A stretch of 14,083 nucleotides of DNA from an uncultured Prevotella sp. (GTDB lineage: Bacteria; Bacteroidota; Bacteroidia; Bacteroidales; Bacteroidaceae), in the NCBI GenBank assembly GCA_937874345.1, contig CALNBT010000005.1, positions 1 to 14,083 of the forward strand. Direction: 5' to 3'. A program made the position numbers and the translations under genes. The notes under the pieces are model-generated. The model saw nothing but the letters and a program-made list of their open reading frames with translations. It made no database searches and was not told where the DNA came from. Shown here piece by piece: positions 7,227 to 14,083 of this stretch; position 1 is the first letter of the stretch; the number at the start of each line of letters is the position of its first letter.

Positions 7227-8741
7227 ATGACACAACAAGACCTACAGCAGATTAATGAACGAGGAATGAACGTTGGACAGATTCGTCGCCAATTAGAATT
7301 TATTAAAAAGGGCTTTCCCTATTTGCGTTTGAAAGCTGCTGCAAGTACTGAATTGGGTGTAATGTCTTTTGATGAAATTCAAAAGCAACATTATATTGAA
7401 GTGTGGAATCAATTTCTGAAAGGTGATAATCGTATTGTAAAGTTTGTTCCTGCATCAGGAGCGGCTAGTAGAATGTTTAAAAACCTTTATGCTTTTCTGA
7501 ACTCAGAAGAACAAACACCACAAACTGAATATGAAATTCAATTTTTCAGAAACATACATAAATTTGCCTTCTTTGAAGGTTTGGATAATAAATGTCAAGA
7601 AAACGAATTGAAAGGCGTTCATCAACTAATTTTAGAAGGTAAATATAAGAAAGTGATAGAAAACCTTCTTGAGTTGAAGGGATTAGGCTATGGTCATTTA
7701 CCCAAAGGGCTTCTTTTGTTTCATCAATATGAAGATGTTGCAAGAACGTCCATGGAGGAACATTTGGTTGAAGCCGCTTTGTATGCAAGCTCACATGGAG
7801 TGACTTTTGTACACTTTACTGTTTCACATGAGCATCTTGCGCTTTTTAAGCAAAGAGTAGAGAAGGTCGTCGAACGATTTTCAGAACGTTATCAATTAAA
7901 GTATGCCATTTCTTTTTCTGAGCAGAAGCCTAGTACCGATACGATTGCTGCAAATCTAGACAATACTCCATTTAGAAATTCAGATGGTTCGTTGTTATTC
8001 AGGCCTGGTGGCCATGGTGCCCTTATTGAAAATTTGAATGATATTGATGCGGATGTCGTTTTTATTAAAAATATTGACAATGTTGTTCCTGACCGTTGGA
8101 AAGCTGATACCGTTACATTCAAACAAGTCATTGGTGGCGTGTTGGTGGATTTGCAGAAAAAATCTTTCAATTATTTGCGTTTACTTGATTCAGGAAAATA
8201 TAATCATGTTATGCTAGAAGAAATGATTCGTTTTTTACAACGTGATCTAAGTTGTAGAAATGAGTCGCTCAAGTATATGGAAGATGCAGAATTGACTGTT
8301 TATTTGAAAAAGAAGTTAAACCGTCCCATGAGGGTTTGCGGCGTTGTTCGCAATGAGGGAGAACCTGGTGGTGGACCTTTTATCACTATTGATTCAGATG
8401 GCTCTACGAGTCTTCAGATTTTGGAATCAACTCAAGTAAATATGGATAATCCAGAATATGCTAAGATGCTTAAGCAAAGTACTTATTTCAATCCTGTAGA
8501 TTTAGTATGTTCTCTTAAGGATTACAAAGGTAACCATTATCATTTACCCGATTTTGTTGATCCATCAACAGGCTTTATTTCTGCTAAAAGCAAAGATGGT
8601 AAAGAATTGAAAGCATTGGAATTACCAGGATTATGGAATGGCGCAATGAGTCATTGGAATACTGTTTTTGTTGAAGTTCCTCTGTCAACCTTCAATCCCG
8701 TTAAAACTGTGAATGATTTGCTAAAGCCACAGCACCAATAA
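7227..8741 (+). CDS. DUF4301-type protein, nucleotidyltransferase-like
   Basis: This 504-residue protein resembles the DUF4301 family of Bacteroidetes in length and style; I assign it from memory of that family, and its function is not established. Several motifs look like those of UDP-sugar pyrophosphorylases with a GT-A nucleotidyltransferase fold: FVPASGAASRMFK (73-85) in the place of the nucleotide-binding glycine loop, FRPGGHGAL (258-266) like the PPGHG loop, and FIKNIDNVV (279-287) like the metal-binding N-x-DN strand. NEGEPGGGPF (376-385) and GLWNGAMSHW (468-477) are further motif-like stretches. If the likeness is real, it may transfer a nucleotide to a sugar phosphate or related acid; the substrate is unknown. 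There is no signal peptide or membrane segment. The ATG at 7227 fits the predicted promoter. It is divergent from relA and followed by a weak hairpin with a T-run. Confidence 0.85.
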   Translation: MTQQDLQQINERGMNVGQIRRQLEFIKKGFPYLRLKAAASTELGVMSFDEIQKQHYIEVWNQFLKGDNRIVKFVPASGAASRMFKNLYAFLNSEEQTPQTEYEIQFFRNIHKFAFFEGLDNKCQENELKGVHQLILEGKYKKVIENLLELKGLGYGHLPKGLLLFHQYEDVARTSMEEHLVEAALYASSHGVTFVHFTVSHEHLALFKQRVEKVVERFSERYQLKYAISFSEQKPSTDTIAANLDNTPFRNSDGSLLFRPGGHGALIENLNDIDADVVFIKNIDNVVPDRWKADTVTFKQVIGGVLVDLQKKSFNYLRLLDSGKYNHVMLEEMIRFLQRDLSCRNESLKYMEDAELTVYLKKKLNRPMRVCGVVRNEGEPGGGPFITIDSDGSTSLQILESTQVNMDNPEYAKMLKQSTYFNPVDLVCSLKDYKGNHYHLPDFVDPSTGFISAKSKDGKELKALELPGLWNGAMSHWNTVFVEVPLSTFNPVKTVNDLLKPQHQ

Positions 8742-8746
8742 ACAGC

Positions 8747-8766
8747 CCTTTTTATGAAGGTTTTTT
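8747..8766 (+). terminator. weak terminator after the DUF4301-type gene
   Basis: CCTT (8747-8750) and AAGG (8757-8760) pair around a 6-nt loop and are followed directly by six T (8761-8766), five bases after the stop codon. The stem is only 4 bp, so the call rests mainly on the T-run and position. Confidence 0.4.
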
Positions 8767-8998
8767 GTGTTTGCGGTCTGTTTTTGTAAAGAAAACATGC
8801 TTGTTTTTTTGCTTCTCTACATTTGTAAACCAGAAGAAGAATAAGACTTCCGTAAAGTGTTTTGGAACCCCCGTACGGCTGAAAAATCGCATTTACAATA
8901 CAATTGTGCTGACTTTGTGTAACAGTTTGCATAACTTTATCCGTTTGTTTGATATCTTTTGGCAGGCAATAGTATTGGGTTTGCAGGGCTTTATCCCC

Positions 8999-9006
8999 TA
9001 TCTTTG
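8999..9006 (+). promoter_or_regulatory. orphan -7 element in the gene-free stretch
   Basis: TATCTTTG matches TAnnTTTG exactly. A TTTG at 8980-8983 lies upstream, but with only 15 bases between them, shorter than usual. The only ORF directly after it is 10 codons (ATG at 9011 to TGA at 9041-9043), so a transcript from here would be essentially non-coding for the next few hundred bases. Confidence 0.35.
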
Positions 9007-9182
9007 CGATATGATTTTATTACTAAAACATGTAGGTTGTTGAATAATAGTACGTTAGGTACCTTTATCATACCGGAATATTTGAAGTCTGGGACGTTTC
9101 GGCCGATGAATCTTGAAGCTACAGGAGGCCTTTTGTCAGGATTTTTTCGCATTCTGAAACGTTCTGTCGTGTACCGCTGTCA

Positions 9183-9211
9183 TGCCGACACAGCCAACCA
9201 TCGTGTCGGCA
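9183..9211. repeat. GC-rich inverted repeat (9-bp arms)
   Basis: TGCCGACAC (9183-9191) is repeated as its perfect reverse complement GTGTCGGCA (9203-9211), with an 11-nt loop. The arms are clearly more GC-rich than their surroundings. No T-run follows on the plus strand. Confidence 0.5.
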
Positions 9212-9311
9212 CAGAACACGTAATGTTGACTTGACACTTGGATCGGCCGGATGAAATTTTGGTCATTATATTTTAAATCTGATGAAAAGTTATTAAAATT
9301 GATGTTTTGAG

Positions 9312-9335
9312 AGGTAAAATTAATATAATTTACCT
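9312..9335. promoter_or_regulatory. inverted repeat upstream of the moxR promoter (possible operator)
   Basis: AGGTAAA (9312-9318) and TTTACCT (9329-9335) are a perfect inverted repeat around 10 bp of AT-rich DNA. The half-sites are about 17 bp apart centre to centre, and the site is centred some 43 bp upstream of the moxR -7 element. This layout suits a dimeric DNA-binding protein acting on the Bat operon; that role is inferred. Confidence 0.4.
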
Positions 9336-9341
9336 ACTAAG

Positions 9342-9374
9342 TTTCGCTTCTATGGCTCGAATGTTGTACTTTTG
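9342..9374 (+). promoter_or_regulatory. moxR/Bat operon promoter
   Basis: The -7 element TACTTTTG (9367-9374) matches TAnnTTTG. A TTTC at 9342-9345, one base from the -33 TTTG, lies 21 bases upstream of it, a normal spacing. Transcription would start near 9381, giving a leader of about 26 nt. Confidence 0.6.
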
Positions 9375-9406
9375 CGAAAATTAAATTATAGACTATCCAT
9401 TAAATT

Positions 9407-10402
9407 ATGACAGAATCTATTGATATTCGGGAATTAAACATCCGAATAGAACAACAAAGCGGTTTTGTAACAAACCTGATTAAAGGCATGGACCGCGTGA
9501 TCATTGGTCAAAAACATCTTGTCGATTCGTTATTGATTTCTTTATTAAGTGACGGACATGTTCTTTTGGAAGGTGTTCCAGGTCTAGCTAAGACATTAGC
9601 AATCAAAACACTTGCCCAATTGATAGATGGAGATTTTAGTCGTATCCAATTTACTCCGGATCTTCTTCCTGCTGACGTTATCGGTACATTAATTTATTCG
9701 CAGAAAGATGAAAAGTTTCAAGTAAAAAAAGGTCCAGTATTTGCTAATTTCGTATTAGCGGATGAAATTAATCGTGCACCTGCCAAAGTACAGAGTGCTT
9801 TGTTAGAAGCAATGCAAGAACATCAGGTCACAATAGGTGATAAGACATTTAAGTTACCGGACCCGTTTTTGGTGATGGCAACACAGAATCCAATCGAACA
9901 AGAAGGAACATATCAGTTACCCGAGGCACAGGTTGACCGTTTTATGCTCAAAGTGGTGATAGATTATCCATCGATTGATGAAGAGAAGCTGATTATTCGT
10001 GAAAATTTAAACGGTAGCCTTCCTGAGGTTAGTCCTGTTACGACAGCCGAAGATATTTTAAATGCCCGAAAGATTGTCAATGAAGTCTATATTGATGAAA
10101 AAATAGAGCAATATATTGCAGATATAGTTTTTGCAACAAGGTTTCCGGAACGTTATCAACTCCCCGAGTTAAAAAATTTGATTACCTTCGGTGGATCTCC
10201 ACGTGCATCCATCAATTTGGCAAAAGCTTCTAGGGCTTTCGCATTTATCAAACATCGTGGGTATGTTGTTCCAGAAGATGTAAGAGCTGTTGCCCATGAT
10301 GTCCTGAGACACAGAATTGGTCTCTCCTATGAGGCAGAAGCAAGTAATGTGACATCTGAAGAAATCGTTTCTAAGATTATCAACAAAGTTGAAGTTCCTT
10401 AA
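9407..10402 (+). CDS. moxR: MoxR-family AAA+ ATPase
   Basis: This is a cytosolic AAA+ ATPase of the MoxR type (331 residues, normal length), thought to work as a chaperone-like motor on von Willebrand A partner proteins. Visible motifs: Walker A GVPGLAKT (56-63), Walker B VLADE (116-120), sensor 1 ATQNP (158-162), the arginine-finger region PEAQVDRF (R178) and sensor 2 GSPRASINL (R266). All catalytic positions are present, so the ATPase should be active. The C-terminal lid (about 250-331) carries the usual YVVPEDVRAVAHDVLRHRI segment. It is the first gene of the Bat operon, followed by a DUF58 gene after about 75 bp, an arrangement that recurs in Bacteroidetes. The ATG at 9407 is supported by the promoter about 30 nt upstream. 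Its start context, TTAAATTATGACA, is the same as that of the gene at 7227. Confidence 0.96.
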   Translation: MTESIDIRELNIRIEQQSGFVTNLIKGMDRVIIGQKHLVDSLLISLLSDGHVLLEGVPGLAKTLAIKTLAQLIDGDFSRIQFTPDLLPADVIGTLIYSQKDEKFQVKKGPVFANFVLADEINRAPAKVQSALLEAMQEHQVTIGDKTFKLPDPFLVMATQNPIEQEGTYQLPEAQVDRFMLKVVIDYPSIDEEKLIIRENLNGSLPEVSPVTTAEDILNARKIVNEVYIDEKIEQYIADIVFATRFPERYQLPELKNLITFGGSPRASINLAKASRAFAFIKHRGYVVPEDVRAVAHDVLRHRIGLSYEAEASNVTSEEIVSKIINKVEVP

Positions 10403-10477
10403 AGGGTTTCATTGTGTAGTCAATGCTTAGGAATATTATCTGATTGACATAACGCAGAACAACTCTTGGCGCTTAAT

Positions 10478-11368
10478 ATGATGGAAACAAGCGAAATACT
10501 AAAAAAAGTCAGAAAAATTGAGATAAAGACTCGAGGGCTGAGCCAAAATATCTTTGCCGGGCAATATCATTCGGCCTTTAAGGGGCATGGAATGGCTTTT
10601 TCGGAAGTAAGAGAATATCAATTTGGGGATGATGTGCGCGACATTGATTGGAATGTGACTGCTCGTTTCAATCATCCATTTGTGAAGGTTTTTGAAGAAG
10701 AACGCGAATTAACCGTTATGTTGTTGGTTGATGTCTCTGGGTCTTTAGACTTTGGTACTAAAAAAACAACCAAAAGGGAAATCGCAACAGAAATAGCTGC
10801 TACGCTTGCATTTAGTGCTATACAGAACAACGACAAGATTGGGGTTATCTTTTTTTCTGATAGAATAGAGAAATACATTCCGCCCAAAAAGGGTAGAAAG
10901 CATATCTTGTATATAATTCGCGAAATGCTCGATTTTGAGCCACAAAGCAGAAGGACAGACGTTACAATGGCCATCGAGTATCTCACTAGAATGATGAAAA
11001 GACGCTGTACTGTTTGTTTGGTTAGTGATTTCTATATTCCTAATGCAGACAAAGAAGATGCACATTTTGAACATGCATTGACTATTGCCAATCACAAACA
11101 TGATATAGTGGCAGTACAGGTGTATGACCAACGAGCCAAAACACTACCAAATATTGGACTGATGAAGATTCGGGATGCTGAGACTGGTCACGAGATGTAT
11201 ATAGACACTTCTTCAGCCAAACTGAGACACGCCCATACAATGTATTGGATGGAGAGAAATTCCATGTTGAAACAGGCTTTTGCTAAAAGTGGTGTAGATT
11301 GGACAAGTGTTGCTACCGATGAGGATTACGTGAGAGCAATGATGCGACTTTTTGCTCAAAGAAGTTGA
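10478..11368 (+). CDS. DUF58 (VWA-like) domain protein of the Bat operon
   Basis: This is a soluble DUF58 protein of 296 residues, the usual partner encoded next to moxR. The family signature EYQFGDDVRDIDWNVTAR lies at 46-63. It is followed by a VWA-like fold with an apparently complete metal-ion site (MIDAS): DVSGS (D85, S87, S89), then T160-D161 and SDF (D184). No signal peptide or membrane helix is seen, so it should act on the cytoplasmic side. Its biochemical role is unknown; it may be a MoxR substrate or adaptor. The frame extends to a TTG at 10466, but the tandem ATGs at 10478 and 10481 begin at the conserved METSEILKKVRKIEIKTRGL start, so I use the first; 10481 is equally possible. 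The stop lies about 40 bp before the next gene's start. Confidence 0.93.
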   Translation: MMETSEILKKVRKIEIKTRGLSQNIFAGQYHSAFKGHGMAFSEVREYQFGDDVRDIDWNVTARFNHPFVKVFEEERELTVMLLVDVSGSLDFGTKKTTKREIATEIAATLAFSAIQNNDKIGVIFFSDRIEKYIPPKKGRKHILYIIREMLDFEPQSRRTDVTMAIEYLTRMMKRRCTVCLVSDFYIPNADKEDAHFEHALTIANHKHDIVAVQVYDQRAKTLPNIGLMKIRDAETGHEMYIDTSSAKLRHAHTMYWMERNSMLKQAFAKSGVDWTSVATDEDYVRAMMRLFAQRS

Positions 11369-11398
11369 TCATTTTATCAAACACTTATAATGAATTTT

Positions 11399-11403
11399 GG
11401 AGG
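11399..11403 (+). promoter_or_regulatory. Shine-Dalgarno site GGAGG
   Basis: GGAGG stands 6 nt before the ATG at 11410. Strong Shine-Dalgarno sites are unusual in Bacteroidetes, and this one favours 11410 over the in-frame ATG at 11434 and the TTG at 11365. Confidence 0.5.
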
Positions 11404-11409
11404 TTTCAG

Positions 11410-12513
11410 ATGTTAAGCCAACGTCCTAAGATAATGAATTTGAACTATAGAGTAATTATTGGATTTATTCTCTGCTTTACGGGCATTCACTTGAGTGCCC
11501 AGACAACTGTTGCGCAGAAGATTGACTCTATTGGAATATTTATTGGTCAACAAGCACACATAACAATTGAGGTCACTACACATCAAGGAGCAAAAATCCA
11601 GTTTCCTGCATTAAAACCTTTAAATTATATTGTGCCAGGAGTAGAACTCCTTGAAGTTTCAGAAGCAGATACATCTTCTTTGGATAACAATCAGATAAAA
11701 GTTTCTAAGTGTTACACCATCACCTCATTTGACGAAAAGTTGTATGCCATTCCAGGTTTGAAGGTAAAGATTGATGGAAAAGAATTTGCAGGAAATACGT
11801 TAGCTTTCAAAGTGGTTACAATGGATGTTGATACGCTTCACCTCAATCAATTCTTCCCAGCGAAAGATGTTCAAGACAATCCCTTTTCTTGGAAAGAATG
11901 GAGTCCAATCTTTTGGATGAGCATTGTTATCTTAATTCTTTGTCTTTTCGCATTTTATCTATTCCTTAGATTAAGAGATCATAAGCCTATTGTGACCAAG
12001 ATCAGAATTATAAAAAAGGTATTGCCACATCAGAAGGCACTTCAGGCCATCGACAATATTAAAGCTGAAAAGCTGACCACATCAACTAATCAGAAAATTT
12101 ATTATACTCAGTTGACGGATACCCTCCGAGAATATATTAACGAACGTTTCGGATTTAATGCAATGGAGATGACTTCGTCTGAGATCATTTATCAGTTGAA
12201 AGCTAAAGGCGATCAAAAGATGATTGACGAATTGAAGAATCTTTTTGAAACTGCAGATTTGGTCAAGTTTGCTAAATATGAAACAATGATCAACGAGAAC
12301 GATATGAATCTTGTTAATGCCATTCATTTTATTGATGAAACGAAATTGGAAGGTCTGCCAACAGAAGAAAAAATCGTGCCGAAGCTGGATGAAAAGGACA
12401 AGCGAATTCAGAAAAATCGTATTACGATTAAATCTTTGTTGTGGACCATTGCTATTATTGTTACTTTGATAATGATATACATTATATACTACACGTATAA
12501 GTTATTGTCATAG
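11410..12513 (+). CDS. Bat-operon membrane protein with BatD-like cytoplasmic region
   Basis: This 367-residue envelope protein lies between DUF58 and BatA, a position that usually carries an unnamed membrane protein in this operon. An N-terminal signal peptide ends near HLSAQ (27-31). A periplasmic, strand-rich region (about 32-160) resembles the Ig-like parts of BatD. A membrane helix spans about 165-187, followed by a cytoplasmic part containing TLREYINERFGFNAMEMTSS (238-257), similar to the corresponding part of BatD/DUF4381 proteins. A last membrane helix spans about 341-363, so both ends of the cytoplasmic part are anchored. It may link MoxR and DUF58 in the cytosol to the envelope; this is inferred. 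I chose the ATG at 11410 for its GGAGG site. The ATG at 11434 gives a more compact signal peptide and is the main alternative. Confidence 0.85.
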   Translation: MLSQRPKIMNLNYRVIIGFILCFTGIHLSAQTTVAQKIDSIGIFIGQQAHITIEVTTHQGAKIQFPALKPLNYIVPGVELLEVSEADTSSLDNNQIKVSKCYTITSFDEKLYAIPGLKVKIDGKEFAGNTLAFKVVTMDVDTLHLNQFFPAKDVQDNPFSWKEWSPIFWMSIVILILCLFAFYLFLRLRDHKPIVTKIRIIKKVLPHQKALQAIDNIKAEKLTTSTNQKIYYTQLTDTLREYINERFGFNAMEMTSSEIIYQLKAKGDQKMIDELKNLFETADLVKFAKYETMINENDMNLVNAIHFIDETKLEGLPTEEKIVPKLDEKDKRIQKNRITIKSLLWTIAIIVTLIMIYIIYYTYKLLS

Positions 12514-12536
12514 ATTATGTGACGTGTTAAAATCAT

Positions 12537-13541
12537 TTGAAAGTGGAATTTGTAAATAAAGAATATTTCCTGCTGTTGCTCTTACTGATACCATATATCA
12601 TATGGTATTTTCTCTATCGTCAAAAGAACGAGCCAACGATGCAAATGAGCGATACATATGCTTATATGTTTGCGCCTAAAAGTTGGAGGGTGCGTTTAAT
12701 CCATCTTCCGATGTTGTTGCGATGCTTGGTCTTCGTTTTGATTGTTTGTATCTTAGCAAGGCCTCAAACGCATAATTCCTGGAAAGAGCAAAAAGTGGAT
12801 GGGATTGATATCATGTTGGCCATGGATGTCTCTACTTCTATGCTGGCTGAAGACCTAAAGCCCAATCGTTTGGAAGCTAGCAAAAACGTGGCTTCTGAAT
12901 TTATTTCAGGACGTCCTAACGATAATATCGGCTTAGCAATCTTCGCAGGTGAGAGTTTTATTCAATGTCCCATGACAACGGACCATTCTTCGCTATTGAA
13001 TTTGCTTCATAATGTCAGAACAGACATCGCTGCAAGAGGGCTCATTTCTGATGGTACTGCTATCGGAATGGGATTGGCCAATGCTGTGTCACGTTTGAAA
13101 GATGCAAAGGCCAAGAGTAAGGTCGTTATTCTGATTACTGATGGAAGCAATAATATGGGGGATATATCACCAATGACCAGCGCACAAATTGCTAAGAGTT
13201 TAGGTATTAGAGTATATACCATCGGTGTTGGAACGAATAGAGTTGCACCATATCCTGTCAGTGTTGGAGGTACTACACAGTATGTAAATATTCCTGTAGA
13301 GATAGACTCGAAGACATTAAGTGATATTTCGGCCATTACAGATGGTAATTTTTACAGGGCAACGAACAATCAGGAACTCAAGCAGATATACAAGGATATT
13401 GACAAGTTGGAAAAAACGAAGATGGATGTCAAGAAATTCTCTAAACGTTATGAAGCGTATCAACCCTTTGCTATCGTTGCCATTCTTTTATTGGTAATGG
13501 AATTGTTGCTTAGGAATACATTGTTCCGTAAAATTCCTTAG
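12537..13541 (+). CDS. batA: BatA, VWA-domain membrane protein
   Basis: BatA is an inner-membrane protein of the Bacteroides aerotolerance system (334 residues, normal length). Two N-terminal membrane helices (about 11-27 and 57-75) are followed by a VWA domain and a C-terminal helix (about 309-325). The MIDAS metal site looks complete: DVSTS (D97, S99, S101), DGT (T174) and ITDG (D202). The start is unusual. A stop codon lies at 12528-12530, and no ATG occurs before the conserved N-terminus (EFVNKEYFLLLLLLIP), so translation must begin at the TTG at 12537 or the GTG at 12543. I list 12537; with it the MIDAS residues fall at the same numbers as in BatB, but GTG is equally plausible. It follows the membrane-protein gene by 23 bp. 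By family knowledge it acts with MoxR, BatB and other Bat proteins in envelope stress tolerance. Confidence 0.95.
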   Translation: MKVEFVNKEYFLLLLLLIPYIIWYFLYRQKNEPTMQMSDTYAYMFAPKSWRVRLIHLPMLLRCLVFVLIVCILARPQTHNSWKEQKVDGIDIMLAMDVSTSMLAEDLKPNRLEASKNVASEFISGRPNDNIGLAIFAGESFIQCPMTTDHSSLLNLLHNVRTDIAARGLISDGTAIGMGLANAVSRLKDAKAKSKVVILITDGSNNMGDISPMTSAQIAKSLGIRVYTIGVGTNRVAPYPVSVGGTTQYVNIPVEIDSKTLSDISAITDGNFYRATNNQELKQIYKDIDKLEKTKMDVKKFSKRYEAYQPFAIVAILLLVMELLLRNTLFRKIP

Positions 13542-13649
13542 GCCTTATGTTCTGTAATCAATTTTGGAAAGTACCGATTTGCTGTGGTGTTAATAAGTAA
13601 TTCATTGATAATAAGATAAATTCTGTATCAAGAGGTAAATTAAAATAAG

Positions 13650-14083
13650 ATGATAAGATTTGATGATCCAATATATTTCTGGTTATTACTGCTTGTGCCT
13701 CTGTTCGCATTGCTGCGACTCATTGGTTATAGAAAGAGAATTCAGAAGCTAAAGAAGTTTGGAGATCCACAAATATTGAAACAGCAGATGGCAGGTGTAT
13801 CAAAATATCGGCCATCGGTAAAGTTTTGGTTACTTCAATCAGCTTTAATCTTATTGATCGTCATGTTGGCTCGTCCTCAGATGGGCACTAAAATTTCTTC
13901 TGAAAAGAGAAATGGTATTGAAACCATTATTGCACTTGATATTTCAAATTCTATGATGGCCGAAGATGTGGTTCCATCAAGATTGGCAAAGAGTAAATTG
14001 CTGATTGAAAATCTTGTCGACAATTTTACGAATGATAAAATCGGTTTGGTGGTGTTCGCTGGTGATGCTTTCGTTCAGCTTCC
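13650..14083 (+). CDS. batB: BatB, VWA-domain membrane protein (3' end outside window)
   Basis: This ORF starts at the ATG at 13650 and runs off the window after 144 complete codons. It is a paralogue of BatA: the N-terminal FDDPIYFWLLLLVPLFALL helix (about 4-22), a basic segment, a second helix (about 59-74) ending in LARPQ, and the first MIDAS motif LDISNSMMAEDVVPSRL (96-112; D97, S99, S101). IGLVVFAGDAFVQL (131-144) matches IGLAIFAGESFIQC in BatA. Family members are about 330-350 residues, so over half is missing here. It follows batA by 108 bp, the longest gap inside the operon; that gap holds no convincing gene or TAnnTTTG promoter, and an AGAGG at 13631-13635 is too far from the ATG for a normal Shine-Dalgarno site. 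Confidence 0.93.
   Translation, partial: MIRFDDPIYFWLLLLVPLFALLRLIGYRKRIQKLKKFGDPQILKQQMAGVSKYRPSVKFWLLQSALILLIVMLARPQMGTKISSEKRNGIETIIALDISNSMMAEDVVPSRLAKSKLLIENLVDNFTNDKIGLVVFAGDAFVQL

Larger units (their letters stand above)
8767..9311. other. gene-free stretch between the DUF4301-type gene and moxR
   Basis: I find no convincing gene here. Open frames on both strands have non-ATG starts or protein-unlike composition. The stretch holds a TATCTTTG promoter-like motif (8999-9006), the short palindromes CCGTACGG (8871-8878) and AGGTACCT (9058-9065), and a GC-rich inverted repeat (9183-9211). It could be a small-RNA locus, a decayed gene or a dispersed repeat; the sequence alone does not decide. 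Confidence 0.5.

Noticed and set aside
8765..9043. Open frame of 92 codons on the plus strand in the same stretch
   Set aside because: Non-ATG start and a Phe/Cys/Leu-rich composition typical of AT-rich non-coding DNA.
8959..9234. Open frame of 91 codons on the plus strand in the gene-free stretch
   Set aside because: It begins at TTG, overlaps the inverted repeat and the promoter-like motif, and its product matches no family I know. It could be a fragment, but I cannot support it as a gene.
10410..10425. CATTG-N6-CAATG hairpin between moxR and the DUF58 gene
   Set aside because: Only 5 bp of stem and no T-run; it is not enough for a terminator or attenuator inside an operon.
13547..13600. 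17-codon ATG ORF between batA and batB (MFCNQFWKVPICCGVNK)
   Set aside because: Too short, with unusual composition and no start-site support; probably chance.
1..14083. tRNA, rRNA, CRISPR array, insertion sequence or phage gene
   Set aside because: I looked for conserved tRNA/rRNA segments, regularly spaced repeats, transposase motifs and phage genes and saw none.

Overview
The window looks like chromosomal DNA of a Bacteroidales bacterium, most likely Prevotella or a close relative. The DNA is AT-rich. Several genes are preceded by the Bacteroidetes -7 promoter element TAnnTTTG, and Shine-Dalgarno sites are mostly absent. The gene set is also typical: a MoxR/DUF58/BatA/BatB aerotolerance locus, a DUF4301-type protein, and a malic enzyme fused to a phosphotransacetylase-like domain. 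The genus is inferred from gene content and protein style, not from a marker gene.

Left part (1-3833, all minus strand). A Nudix hydrolase lies downstream of ispE (MEP isoprenoid pathway), 38 bp apart, probably in one transcript. Upstream of these is maeB, a full-length malic enzyme with a PTA-like domain, followed by a hairpin that separates it from ispE. A divergent promoter region (3834-4008) lies between maeB and a TetR-family regulator on the plus strand.

Middle (4009-8741). The TetR gene converges on a 52-residue small ORF (4683-4841, minus), which follows a long RelA/SpoT homologue. That homologue keeps its (p)ppGpp synthetase residues but has lost the hydrolase HD residues. Divergent from it is a DUF4301-type protein whose motifs resemble nucleotide-sugar pyrophosphorylases. 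The shared control region holds an 18-bp perfect palindrome made of two head-to-head -7 elements.

A 665-bp stretch without a convincing gene (8742-9406) contains a weak terminator, a promoter-like motif, a GC-rich inverted repeat and the moxR promoter.

Right part (9407-14083, plus strand). Here the Bat (Bacteroides aerotolerance) operon begins: MoxR AAA+ ATPase, DUF58 protein, a membrane protein with a signal peptide and a BatD-like cytoplasmic region, BatA, and the first 144 residues of BatB, cut by the window edge. By family knowledge the MoxR ATPase acts with the MIDAS/von Willebrand A proteins as an envelope chaperone-like system; batC, batD and batE would be expected just beyond the window. 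Apart from the unexplained 665-bp region and the small ORF beside rel, the window is a fairly ordinary core region. I see no clear new multi-gene system.
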